Below are positions 38,069 to 46,038 of a stretch of 64,000 bases of DNA, in pieces. The notes under the pieces were generated by a model, which did no database searches, was not told the DNA's origin, and saw only the letters and a program-made list of their open reading frames with translations. The DNA comes from Desulfobacteraceae bacterium (GTDB lineage Bacteria; Desulfobacterota; Desulfobacteria; Desulfobacterales; SURF-7): positions 88,558-152,557 of the forward strand of contig QZKS01000047.1 in the NCBI GenBank assembly GCA_003599865.1, read 5' to 3'. Both the position numbers and the translations under genes were made by a program. How positions within the stretch are numbered: position 1 is the first letter of the stretch; each line of letters starts with the position of its first letter.

Positions 38069-38243
38069 CCGGATTTTAAGGATCCTGCGAGGTAACCGCA
38101 TGGGGAAAAATTCAGGGTCAAACGGTCGAATCAATATCTTGATCTTTTGATTTCCCCATGTTAATTATGCCTTTTTTACAAACCGAGTAAAAACTCAGTG
38201 AATAAACGTCTGATAGACGAAAAAATAAAAAAAGGGGGAAAAG

Positions 38244-38801
38244 ATGCAAGAATATCAGGTAAAAGATATCATGGTGCCCATCGAGGAATATGCAACCGTC
38301 CATAAAGATGCCACCCTGTATGAGGCTGTCACTGCGCTGGAAAAAGCCCAGGAAGATTTTAACCGCAGCCCTTATCGACACCGGGCGATCCTGATTCTGG
38401 ACGAAAACAAGAAACTGGTCGGCAAACTGAGCCAGCTGGATGTCATCCGGGCGCTTGAGCCGAAATACGGTGAAATGCAGACCAACACCGGTCTGGCCCG
38501 ATACGGGTTTACCAAAAAATTTGTCCAGTCCATGATGGAGCAATATAAGCTGTGGGATACCCCTCTCATCAATATCTGCCAAAAGGCGGTCGATATTAAG
38601 GTATCGGAAATCATGACCACACCGTCGGAAGGGGAAATTGTCGAGGAGGATGCCTCACTCGGACAGGCCATTCATATGCTGGTCATGGGGCCGCATCAGT
38701 CTCTTTTGGTTCTCAAAAAAGGCAGGATCACCGGAGTTCTTCGGCTGACCGACGTATTTCTAGCCATTTTTCATACCATGAAAGAATGCAAACTGTCATG
38801 A
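38244..38801 (+). CDS. CBS-domain protein
   Basis: A 185-residue protein with two CBS motifs: VKDIMVPIEEYATVHKDATLYEAVTAL with ILDENKKLVGKLSQLDVIRAL, and VSEIMTTPSEGEIVEEDASLGQAIHML with LLVLKKGRITGVLRLTDVF. A pair of CBS motifs forms an adenosine-nucleotide-binding module. GGGGGAAAAG precedes the ATG. It is divergent from the hyf-like operon and 73 nt before a DASS transporter gene, so it may sense energy charge for either. A shorter paralogue lies at 40891. Confidence 0.88.
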   Translation: MQEYQVKDIMVPIEEYATVHKDATLYEAVTALEKAQEDFNRSPYRHRAILILDENKKLVGKLSQLDVIRALEPKYGEMQTNTGLARYGFTKKFVQSMMEQYKLWDTPLINICQKAVDIKVSEIMTTPSEGEIVEEDASLGQAIHMLVMGPHQSLLVLKKGRITGVLRLTDVFLAIFHTMKECKLS

Positions 38802-38874
38802 TAAACCGCCATCAAACGCACCATATCGAACCCCTGGAGGAACGATATCCTGCATCCATATAGAGGAAATTTCC

Positions 38875-40380
38875 ATGAGCACAAAAAATATCGATACCGA
38901 AAAATCAAAATACAGCATGGGCAAGCTGATGGCCATGTTCACCGGCATCATCCTGTTTGCCGTTGTGTATTACTCCCCGCCCTGGCCGGATGCCATTGAC
39001 CCCATGGGGGAACATTTTATTCTGTCCAAAGAAGCCAAGGGAGCCCTTGCCGTCTTCCTGCTGGCAGGCACCTGGTGGGTGTTTGAAGTCCTGCCCATCG
39101 GCATCACCAGCATCACCATCGGCGTATTGCAGGCCCTGTTTCTGATCCGCCCTCCCAAGGAGGCATTCAAGGATTTCATGGACCCGTCGGTCCTGTTTAT
39201 TTTCGGCTCCATGATGATCGGTATGGTTTTCACCAAAACCGGCTTAACCAAAAGACTGGCCTATAAAATGCTAATGATCGTGGGAGAAAAAACCAGCATG
39301 ATCTATCTGGGCTGCTTTGTGGTAACGGCCGCCCTGACCCATGTCATGGCCCATACCGCTGTTGCCGCCACCATTTATCCGCTCCTGATTTCCATATATG
39401 CCATGTATGGAGCAGATGACAAACCCACCAAATTCGGTAAAGGGCTGTTCATCGGAATGGCCTATGTTGCCGGTGCCGGCAGTATCGTAACCCTTCTCGG
39501 TGCGGCCCGCGGCGCTGTTGCGCTTGGCTTTTACAACGACATCATGGTCGAAGGCATCAAGTCCGGCGCCAACATGGACATCTCGTTTTTTACACTGACC
39601 AAATATATGGCGCCGATCGGATGGCTGATGACCTTTCTGTTATGGGGATTTATGATGGTATTTCTCAAGCCGGAAAAATCCACCATACCCGGACTGCGGG
39701 AAAAAGCGACAAGGCTCAATTCCGAAATGGGTCCACTGACCAGAAACGAACTCCTTGCCGCCATGATCGTGCTTGCCGTGATTGTCACCATGTCCCTGAT
39801 CTCCTTTGTTCCCGCTCTGAAGACCCTGGACAAAACAGCCGTTATCCTTCTGTCCACCATCCTGTTTTTTGTTTTTAAAATCATGGATCTGGATGATCTG
39901 GAAAATGTCCCCTGGAATATCATTCTGCTGTTTGCCGGTGCCATGAGTATCGGATTCTGCCTGTGGCAGACCGGAGCCGCCAAGTGGCTTGCCGTGAACT
40001 GGCTGGTCATGTTTCAGAATGCCCCGGGATTTGTCTTTATCATGGGGATCACCTTCTTTGTTCTGGTCATGACCAACTTTATCATGAACGTTGCCGCCAT
40101 CGCCATATCCCTTCCGGTTGCCCTGGTGATCGCTCCCTATCTGGGGGTTGCGGCAGAGGTCATCCTGTTTGCCTCCCTGGTGGCCGCAGGCATGCCGTTC
40201 ATTCTTCTGGTGGGGGCTGCTCCCAATGCCATTGCCTATGATTCCAAACAGTTTACACCCGGTGAGTTCTTCATGTACGGGGTACCGGCCAGCATCATGC
40301 TGATGATCGTCGTCGGGATTGCCGTTCTGATTATATGGCCGCTGATGGGAATGCCGGTCTCCGTCGCTCCGGCCGGATAA
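38875..40380 (+). CDS. DASS (SLC13) family anion:sodium symporter
   Basis: A 501-residue polytopic protein of about 12-14 helices. It shows the DASS pattern: FEVLPIGITSITIGVL near residue 70, DPSVLFIFGSMMIG, LTHVMAHTAVAATIYPLL (the first substrate and Na+ hairpin) and VMTNFIMNVAAIAISLPVAL (the second). Family members carry dicarboxylates, citrate, phosphate or sulfate; the exact anion is not shown here. A CBS protein is encoded just upstream. Confidence 0.87.
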   Translation: MSTKNIDTEKSKYSMGKLMAMFTGIILFAVVYYSPPWPDAIDPMGEHFILSKEAKGALAVFLLAGTWWVFEVLPIGITSITIGVLQALFLIRPPKEAFKDFMDPSVLFIFGSMMIGMVFTKTGLTKRLAYKMLMIVGEKTSMIYLGCFVVTAALTHVMAHTAVAATIYPLLISIYAMYGADDKPTKFGKGLFIGMAYVAGAGSIVTLLGAARGAVALGFYNDIMVEGIKSGANMDISFFTLTKYMAPIGWLMTFLLWGFMMVFLKPEKSTIPGLREKATRLNSEMGPLTRNELLAAMIVLAVIVTMSLISFVPALKTLDKTAVILLSTILFFVFKIMDLDDLENVPWNIILLFAGAMSIGFCLWQTGAAKWLAVNWLVMFQNAPGFVFIMGITFFVLVMTNFIMNVAAIAISLPVALVIAPYLGVAAEVILFASLVAAGMPFILLVGAAPNAIAYDSKQFTPGEFFMYGVPASIMLMIVVGIAVLIIWPLMGMPVSVAPAG

Positions 40381-40402
40381 TCCATAAAATGGTCGAAATA
40401 AC

Positions 40403-40438
40403 GTCAGGATGCGAAGATTCGGTTTTTCGCATCCTGAC
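40403..40438 (+). terminator. strong hairpin terminator-like element
   Basis: GTCAGGATGCGAA (40403-40415) pairs perfectly with TTCGCATCCTGAC (40426-40438), a 13-bp stem with a 10-nt loop, 22 nt after the DASS stop. Only a short U-poor stretch follows, but the stem is strong. Confidence 0.65.
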
Positions 40439-40485
40439 TTCCGGGAACCAGTGTGTTCTTGCCGGAAGCAATTCCCTTACAATCC

Positions 40486-40857
40486 ATGATGAATATTGAA
40501 AATACAAGGACATGGATCCGCTATCACGAAAAACTCTGCAAAACCTGCCGGGCAGGATGCTGCACCTTTATTGTGGAGGTTTCCGGAGCGGATCTGATTC
40601 GTCTTGGCCTGACCGATGAATGGGAAATGGAGCACTCCATGAAAAAACTGATCCAAAGGTTGAAAAAGGAGGGCATCATCAAACGCTATCATTTTAAAAC
40701 CGGCATCTTTGTGCTGGAGCAGAACAGCCGCGGGGATTGTATCTTTCTCGATTCAAACCGGAAATGCCGGGTATATGAAAAGCGGCCCCTGGTCTGCCGG
40801 AAACACCCGGCAGAGGTCGGACCGCGACCGGGGTACTGCGCCTATTCCCCTGCCTGA
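40486..40857 (+). CDS. YkgJ-type cysteine-cluster protein
   Basis: A 123-residue protein with Cys residues in the pattern CKTCRAGCCTF near the start, GDCIFLD, KCRVYEKRPLVCRKHP and GYCAYSP near the end. This matches CxxCxxxCC-type putative zinc- or iron-chelating proteins (YkgJ/UPF0153-like). A GTG start at 40453 is possible; I chose the ATG because the upstream codons look unlike the family. No good ribosome-binding site. Function unknown; it may bind metal. Confidence 0.75.
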   Translation: MMNIENTRTWIRYHEKLCKTCRAGCCTFIVEVSGADLIRLGLTDEWEMEHSMKKLIQRLKKEGIIKRYHFKTGIFVLEQNSRGDCIFLDSNRKCRVYEKRPLVCRKHPAEVGPRPGYCAYSPA

Positions 40858-40890
40858 TCGCGGGGTTGGGCAACATGAGTCCGGAAACCG

Positions 40891-41358
40891 TCAAATTCCG
40901 TTGAACAGATGGTAGTAGACATCCCCGATATAGACAACCCCGATGGGCCTGCCGTTTTCCAGTACCGGAAGCCGCCGGTATTTGTTCTTGACCATCCGGT
41001 CGATCAGCACCATCAATGGGTCATCGATTTTTGCACCCACAATATGGGTACTCATAATCTGTTCCACTTTTTTTCCGGCAAGGGACTTGATCGTGGATTC
41101 CAGCCCCCCTTTCCACTCCATGAATGAACTGTCAATACCGTAATTTAAAAAATCCGGACGGAAATGATACAGGATGTCGAACATGGTGACCACGCCGGCG
41201 AGCTGACCATAATCATCCAGCACCATCAGACTGATGGTTTTATGGCCGGTTTCCCGTGTTTTTCCGTTCAGGATCATCTGGATGGCAACTTTTGCAGAAG
41301 TGTTTGTCTTGACCGTATCAAAATCCCGAACCATGATATCTCTTGCAAGCAACGTCAT
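40891..41358 (-). CDS. CBS-domain protein
   Basis: A 155-residue protein made of two CBS motifs: ARDIMVRDFDTVKTNTSAKVAIQMIL with LDDYGQLAGVVTMFDILYHF, and VEQIMSTHIVGAKIDDPLMVLIDRMV with PVLENGRPIGVVYIGDVYYHLF. It is convergent with the YkgJ-type gene, stops 33 nt apart. It resembles the CBS protein at 38244 in layout but is shorter, and may share a nucleotide-sensing role with it. Confidence 0.85.
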   Translation of the reverse strand: MTLLARDIMVRDFDTVKTNTSAKVAIQMILNGKTRETGHKTISLMVLDDYGQLAGVVTMFDILYHFRPDFLNYGIDSSFMEWKGGLESTIKSLAGKKVEQIMSTHIVGAKIDDPLMVLIDRMVKNKYRRLPVLENGRPIGVVYIGDVYYHLFNGI

Positions 41359-41481
41359 AAAACCCTCTCAAAACAAAATTTTGTCATAACATCAAAGCGG
41401 GGGAGGCATCCTGCCGCGATTACGATCCACCGCCGCTGTTGCGATCTGCTTAACGCTCTCTTGCCGTGAAGTCAATTAAAA

Positions 41482-41660
41482 AAATGCCGGCTCAGAACTT
41501 CCTTTTGACATCTTCCAGGGTTTTTTCCACAAGCGACCGGATTTCACCCAGCCTTTCCTGTGTCATGGATTCAAACCGCAGTACCAGCGCCAGCTGGGTA
41601 TTGGAAGCACGGACCAGCCCCCAGCCGTCATGAAACAGGACCCGGACACTTTCAATGTCA
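41482..41660. repeat. duplicated 3' end of the phosphomannomutase gene, copy A
   Basis: Matches 44236-44414 in the same orientation over 179 nt with four differences (about 98% identity). Copy A carries the last 55 or so codons of the gene with no upstream part, so it is a dead fragment. The two copies bound the island at 41661-44235. Because the repeats are direct, recombination between them would delete the island. Confidence 0.93.
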
Positions 41661-41662
41661 TG

Positions 41663-41890
41663 GAAAAATCAAATTGTGATTCCGGTTGCGTCCAAATACA
41701 ATGCAAGTGATCCTCAAACTTGGTAGGATGTGCTTTTAAGCGCATCTTCCTTAAGCAATATCAAATCGTCTATTCGAAACGGATATTTCTCCGGTGTCTG
41801 CCGACTGGCCTGACGAAGAAAAATTCGGCTTTCCGGAAACGTAAATATTTTTCTCCGGCGGCAAGTTACCACGGTGAAAAATTCGGAACA
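41663..41890 (-). pseudogene. remnant of a REP-associated tyrosine transposase (RAYT)
   Basis: Two frames on the minus strand give FFTVVTCRRRKIFTFP...EKYPFRIDDLILL (upper part) and DHLHCIWTQPESQFDFS (lower part, 41690 region). Together these match the N-terminal half of RAYT/Y1 transposases up to the HUH motif, here HLH. A frame change and a short extra segment lie between them, and everything after the HUH motif (including the catalytic Tyr helix) is missing at the junction with repeat copy A. Confidence 0.7.
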
Positions 41891-42298
41891 GACCTTTTCC
41901 GGTTTGCTTTTCACATACGAAACCACCGCCTCATTCAGAGAAAGGCCATGATCAATGGGGCGGGAAGCTTCGAAAGGCGTTTCCCTCAATTTACAAGGAT
42001 TGTCCGCCAAAGGACCGGCACCTTGTAATTTCCTTGGATTGCAGCTGGAAACCGATGCCGTTTCGTAATACAATTGAATTGCACATGCCGCCTGCTTTTG
42101 CTGGATCGTTGTTTGTTTTTTTTCCTGTAATTTACTCAAAAAGTGTGGAAGGCTGTCTGTTTGTTCTGGCGGGAATTTGTACTTTTGACAGAAATCGAGG
42201 TAATACCGCAACCATTTTTTATAATGCCTCCAAAGCTTCTTCGGAACGGCTTTTTCCCGCATATCGTTCTCAAACCGCTTTTGAAAATCAGAAGACAT
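41714..42298 (-). pseudogene. truncated integron-type integrase fused in frame to RAYT fragment
   Basis: A 194-codon frame. Residues about 1-95 resemble the N-terminal core-binding (SAM-like) domain of integron integrases and XerC-like recombinases (FQKRFENDMREKAVPKK, KWLRYYLDFCQKY, LPHFLSKLQEKKQT, QAACAIQLYYE). Catalytic Arg, His and Tyr boxes are absent. From about residue 135 the sequence becomes the RAYT fragment (SEFFTVVTCRRR). The integrase is thus cut by a transposase remnant and cannot recombine DNA. Its position, divergent from cassette-like genes, is that of intI in an integron. Confidence 0.7.
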
Positions 42299-42347
42299 TG
42301 TTATTATATTAATATCTTAAAAAATTTGTGTATTTATATAAAATGAC

Positions 42348-42545
42348 ATGATACCCGGAAAGATTGGTTTAATTACGATAAAAGAAAACCCTTGTCGAGC
42401 TCGAATATATTGTGTAAACAGCAAGGTACAAATATCAGACGATTTTCTACAAATCAAAAATATAAAAACGAATGAATTTACTTGGTCAAAGATCTTTCCG
42501 GCTTTTGGAGATATACGGAAAACTATAGAATCAATTGTTATGTGA
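42348..42545 (+). CDS. possible small hypothetical protein
   Basis: A 65-residue frame in AT-rich DNA between the integrase fragment and the DUF6602 gene, ending 20 nt before the latter. The sequence (for example IGLITIKENPCRARIYC and DIRKTIESIVM) has balanced composition but no family I know. No clear ribosome-binding site. It may instead be part of the integron attI/promoter region. Confidence 0.3.
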   Translation: MIPGKIGLITIKENPCRARIYCVNSKVQISDDFLQIKNIKTNEFTWSKIFPAFGDIRKTIESIVM

Positions 42546-42565
42546 AATATAGAAGGGCATCAAAC

Positions 42566-43357
42566 ATGTCTGACCAAGCTCAAAAAAAGATAAAAAGAAC
42601 TTTAATTCAAAAAGATTCAAGTTCCCTAATTGAAGGAATGCTCTCAAGGGTTAAAAGCCTATCCCTTGCTCACAAGCTCACAGAAGGAGAGTTAAAGGAG
42701 CTTTTTGTATCAAATATTCTTAAACAATTTTTGCCAATTCAATTTGATATCGGATCGGGAATCATAGTCAATCACAGGGGAGATCAAAGCAACCAAACCG
42801 ACATTGTCATATACGACAACCGTATCATGCCCCCGTTTATAAAGGAACAGGCCATTGGTGTCTATCCGGCTGAGAGTGTTATCGCAGTATTGGAGGTAAA
42901 AAGCCATCTACGAAAAAGTGAATTACTATCAGCTGAAAAATCTGCCGCCAAACTGTATGATACAGTGTATAATCCCTTAGGATTTTATGTAGGATATTCG
43001 CCGGAGCCATACAAGCCTTTGTGCGGGATAATTGGTTTCCAAGGAAATGGTTGTGGGAAATTGTCAGGCCGAGAAACAGGTGTTACTTGGTTAAGCGAGA
43101 ATATTAAACACTTATTTCTAATTTGTATTCCTTCAAAGTATTGCTGGGGCAAAGTAGGTTCACCAACTCCCACCTGGAGATTCAGGCAAGCGGATCCTGA
43201 GACTCACGAAGAAACCAAGAAATTCGTAGCTATATTACTCGACAATGTTAGGTCCCACTCTGAGGCAAGGTATCAGCTGGGGCGAAATCACCACGATTGG
43301 CTCAGCATATATTTGAGGGACCAAGAGGCAATCAGAAACTATTTTGAGAAGACATGA
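42566..43357 (+). CDS. DUF6602-domain cassette protein
   Basis: A 263-residue protein from ATG 42566 (AGAAGGG upstream); the longer frame from 42482 has no support. The region ELFVSNILKQFLPIQFDIGSGII, then QTDIVIYDN and VIAVLEVKSHL, matches the DUF6602 family. The pair Asp in TDIVIYD and Glu-x-Lys in LEVKS has the spacing of a PD-(D/E)xK nuclease core. The C-terminal 60 residues are charged. The gene is AT-rich against its surroundings and is followed by an attC-like site 15 nt after the stop, so it looks like an integron gene cassette. Confidence 0.75.
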   Translation: MSDQAQKKIKRTLIQKDSSSLIEGMLSRVKSLSLAHKLTEGELKELFVSNILKQFLPIQFDIGSGIIVNHRGDQSNQTDIVIYDNRIMPPFIKEQAIGVYPAESVIAVLEVKSHLRKSELLSAEKSAAKLYDTVYNPLGFYVGYSPEPYKPLCGIIGFQGNGCGKLSGRETGVTWLSENIKHLFLICIPSKYCWGKVGSPTPTWRFRQADPETHEETKKFVAILLDNVRSHSEARYQLGRNHHDWLSIYLRDQEAIRNYFEKT

Positions 43358-43371
43358 ATCGCAGAAAGTAC

Positions 43372-43443
43372 ACATAACCATTTTCTGCACCTGACTGGTG
43401 CTCCGCAGTCGCTCCACACCGGCAGGTGAGAAATACGTTCGGC
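43372..43443 (+). other. attC-like recombination site
   Basis: ACATAAC at the left and GTTCGGC at the right as core-site boxes. Between them TTTCT...AGAAA and CACCTGACTGGTG (43389-43401) with CACCGGCAGGTG (43417-43428) form a stem in which one A is left unpaired. Such an extrahelical base in a folded imperfect palindrome is the hallmark of integron attC sites. It starts 14 nt after the DUF6602 stop and ends at the next promoter. Confidence 0.75.
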
Positions 43444-43472
43444 TTGACAAATTAAATCCTAACACGTACAAT
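43444..43472 (+). promoter_or_regulatory. sigma70 promoter of the PIN/antitoxin pair
   Basis: TTGACA (43444-43449), exactly 17 nt, TACAAT (43467-43472). The next gene starts with ATG at 43480, 7 nt after the -10, where transcription is expected to begin. The transcript would therefore be leaderless or nearly so. The promoter abuts the attC right box. Confidence 0.8.
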
Positions 43473-43479
43473 TGTACCC

Positions 43480-43869
43480 ATGAAAATCATTGCTGACACA
43501 AATACATTTATTGCCGTTGCGTTAAACGAGCCTGAAAAGGCTACAATAATTCAACTTACTGAAGGCCATGATTTAATTGCTCCCGATGTCTTGCCGTTTG
43601 AAATTGGGAATGCCTTAACGGCAATGATGAAAAAAAACACCTTGAAAAAAGAGGAGGTTGCGTCGGCATGGGAGATTATTCAACAAATACAAGTTGATCT
43701 TAGGCATACTGATATAAAATCCGCATTGCGTATTGCGATAAAATTTAATCTATACGCATACGATGCATATTTTTTAAAATGCGCGGAGAACCTCCATAGC
43801 CCGCTTCTTACACTTGACCTTGGAATGCAAAGGGTAGCGCGGGAAATGGGAATAACGATTTTGGAGTAA
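43480..43869 (+). CDS. PIN-domain toxin (VapC-like)
   Basis: A 129-residue PIN-domain RNase: Asp in MKIIADTNTFIAVAL, Glu in APDVLPFEIGNAL, Asp in LYAYDAYFLKCA and Asp in LLTLDLGMQRVA are the expected acidic metal ligands. It likely cleaves RNA and is neutralised by the small protein encoded 6 nt downstream. Toxin-first order is less usual. There is no ribosome-binding site, in keeping with a leaderless message from the promoter at 43444. Confidence 0.85.
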   Translation: MKIIADTNTFIAVALNEPEKATIIQLTEGHDLIAPDVLPFEIGNALTAMMKKNTLKKEEVASAWEIIQQIQVDLRHTDIKSALRIAIKFNLYAYDAYFLKCAENLHSPLLTLDLGMQRVAREMGITILE

Positions 43870-43875
43870 ATAATC

Positions 43876-44115
43876 ATGAAAGTCTACACATATTCCGAAG
43901 CAAGACAGAGGCTTGCTGAGGTTCTTAATATTGCAAGAAATGAAGAGGTCGTCATCAAAAGGAGAGGTGGCGAATCCTTTTCCATAGTTTTACGGAAAAG
44001 CAAAAAATCGCCATTTGATGTTCCAGGGATTAAAACCAAAGCAACAACAAAAGATATTATTGCAGCGGTCAGAGAATCCAGAGAACGGTTTGCCGAACAA
44101 AACGTTGAAGATTGA
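43876..44115 (+). CDS. Phd/YefM-like antitoxin
   Basis: A 79-residue protein: MKVYTYSEARQRLAEVLNIARNEEVVIKRRGGESFSIVLRK is the Phd/YefM DNA-binding N-terminus, followed by a charged C-terminal tail that would wrap the PIN toxin. GGAG lies 9 nt upstream of the ATG. The spacing from the toxin stop is 6 nt. It should bind the promoter region to control the pair. Confidence 0.8.
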   Translation: MKVYTYSEARQRLAEVLNIARNEEVVIKRRGGESFSIVLRKSKKSPFDVPGIKTKATTKDIIAAVRESRERFAEQNVED

Positions 44116-44116
44116 C

Positions 44117-44200
44117 GGGCAGGGTCGATCGGTTATTCACAAAATCTGTATACAAACTTCAAGAGATGCATTGCTTCAATAACTGCGCTTCCCCCTGCCC
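44117..44200. repeat. long imperfect inverted repeat after the antitoxin gene
   Basis: Outer arms GGGCAGGG (44117-44124) and CCCTGCCC (44193-44200), inner arms GGTTATT (44131-44137) and AATAAC (44178-44183). It follows the antitoxin stop immediately. The layout resembles an attC, but I see no GTTRRRY right box, so it may be a degraded attC or a terminator. Confidence 0.45.
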
Positions 44201-44235
44201 GCAACAGCAGCCCATCTCGAAAATAAAGATCGAGC

Positions 44236-44414
44236 AAATGCCGGCTCAGAACTTCCTTTTGACATCTTCCAGGGTTTTTTCCACAAGCGACCGGATTTCA
44301 TCCAGCCTTTCCTGTGTCATGGATTCAAACCGCAGTACCAGCGCCGGCTGGGTATTGGAAGCACGGACCAGCCCCCAGCCGTCATGAAACAGGACCCGGA
44401 CACCGTCAATGTCA
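44236..44414. repeat. 3' end of the phosphomannomutase gene, copy B (intact gene)
   Basis: The counterpart of 41482-41660, here joined to the full gene. It includes the stop codon and a few bases beyond it (from 44236). Four base differences separate the copies. Confidence 0.93.
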
Positions 44415-45598
44415 ATGACATCGTATTGTTCCCGAAAAATCCGGGTGACCTCCTTCACCACCTGAAACTTGATCCTGTCCGGACAATCCACACGGATCTC
44501 CGGTGTATTGAATGTCCGGGGAACATCGGACAAGAGTTCGGATATGGTTTTCCCACTGTTGGACAGAATTTCCAGGAGCCGGCAGGAAGCATAAATCGCG
44601 TCATCATATCCAAAATACCGGTCGGCAAAAAACAGGTGTCCGCTCATTTCACCGGCCAGTTCGGCCTTTTCCTCTTTCATCTTCTTTTTGATCAGGGAGT
44701 GGCCTGTTTTCCACATAATGGGCTTGCCGCCGTTTTTTGCAATGTCATCATACATGGTTTTGGAGCATTTAACCTCTGAAATAAAGGCGGCTCCGGGTTT
44801 CCGGGACAGGATTTCCCGGGAAAAGATGATCATCAGCTGATCCCCGTAAACAAGATTGCCCTTTTCATCCACAACACCGATCCGGTCCGAATCGCCGTCA
44901 TACCCGATACCCAGATCCAGGCCCTTGTCTCTCACCAGGGCGATCAGGTCCTTCATATTTTTGGCAACCGTCGGGTCTGCTTCATGATTCGGGAAGGTTC
45001 CATCCATATCGCAGTATAACTCATGGACTTCGCATTTCAGCTTCCGGATAATCGGAACCGCGACCACTCCGCCGGTCCCGTTTCCCGCGTCAATGCCGAC
45101 CTTCATGACCCGGCCGATCCGGATATTGGAAACCACAAAATCATGATAGGCCGGAATCACATCCTGAACAATTCTTTTTCCGCGGCCCTCTGCAAACTGC
45201 CTTTTTTCAATCATCTCGCGGATCACCTGAATATCCGCGCCATGGATGGAATCCAGATCGATGCACAGTTTGAATCCGTTGTATTCCGGTGGATTATGAC
45301 TGGCCGTCACCATCACGCCGCCCTGGGTAACCAGATGCTGAATGGAAAAATAAAAAACCGGCGTCGGGCAGACGCCGATATCGATCACATCACATCCGGT
45401 GGATAGCAGTCCCTCGATCACCCTTTCACTGTATGATTCCGAAGTCAGGCGGCAGTCCCGCCCTACGGAAAGCTTTTTATGGCCGCGTGAAATCAGAAAG
45501 CTTCCCACCGCTTTCCCGATGAGCACGACATCCTCCCCGGTGATATCTTCCCCGGCAATGCCGCGGATGTCATACTCTCTGAATATTTCAGGATTCAT
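44246..45598 (-). CDS. phosphomannomutase/phosphoglucomutase
   Basis: A 450-residue four-domain alpha-D-phosphohexomutase. Domain 1 has the catalytic serine in VMVTASHNPPEYNGFK, domain 2 the Mg-binding loop GYDGDSDRIG, domain 3 the sugar-binding EMSGHLFFADRYFGYDD, and domain 4 the phosphate-binding DGVRVLFHDGWGLVRASNTQPAL. It interconverts mannose- or glucose-6-phosphate and the 1-phosphate for polysaccharide or nucleotide-sugar synthesis. The 3' end is duplicated at 41482. Confidence 0.95.
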   Translation of the reverse strand: MNPEIFREYDIRGIAGEDITGEDVVLIGKAVGSFLISRGHKKLSVGRDCRLTSESYSERVIEGLLSTGCDVIDIGVCPTPVFYFSIQHLVTQGGVMVTASHNPPEYNGFKLCIDLDSIHGADIQVIREMIEKRQFAEGRGKRIVQDVIPAYHDFVVSNIRIGRVMKVGIDAGNGTGGVVAVPIIRKLKCEVHELYCDMDGTFPNHEADPTVAKNMKDLIALVRDKGLDLGIGYDGDSDRIGVVDEKGNLVYGDQLMIIFSREILSRKPGAAFISEVKCSKTMYDDIAKNGGKPIMWKTGHSLIKKKMKEEKAELAGEMSGHLFFADRYFGYDDAIYASCRLLEILSNSGKTISELLSDVPRTFNTPEIRVDCPDRIKFQVVKEVTRIFREQYDVIDIDGVRVLFHDGWGLVRASNTQPALVLRFESMTQERLDEIRSLVEKTLEDVKRKF

Positions 45599-45620
45599 AT
45601 TCTTTTCTCCTTACCAATTT

Positions 45621-45756
45621 TGATGCTTTCGTAAAAAGTCGAAAATTACCTTTTTTGTCATTCTGACGAAAGTCAGAATCCAGTAATTATAGAAGCTTCT
45701 GGATGCCGGATCAGGTCCGGCATGACGGAATGAGGACTTTTTTTAGGGTTTCATCA
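45621..45756. repeat. MITE-like dispersed repeat, copy 2
   Basis: A 136-bp copy: left end TGATGCTTTCGTAAAAAGTC, right end GACTTTTTTTAGGGTTTCATCA, with the same internal hairpin ATGCCGGATCAGGTCCGGCAT and a second stem TTCTGACGAAAGTCAGAA. It lies 22 nt upstream of the phosphomannomutase start. I see no target duplication. The rest of the 440-nt gap (to 46038) is AT-rich with no gene I can support. Confidence 0.75.
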
Positions 45757-46038
45757 ATCATGATGTGTCAAATTCAAAACTATATATTTCCGTTGATCTG
45801 GTCCGGAATTCAAGCACCAGAAAAGGAAAACTCATTATCCATGTTAACTGTTCGTACTCATTCAATTAATTTCAATATTATATCCCATGGCTTTTTGTGA
45901 ATGTCAATCCGCAAATGGTGTTTTATCGGAATCCGGACAGAAAATCGACACGAGTATTCCTATCCTGTTTGCAAAGCATTCGGAAATATAGTAAGACCTG
46001 CGCAAACTTATTACGGATGAACAAAAGGAGATAAATGA

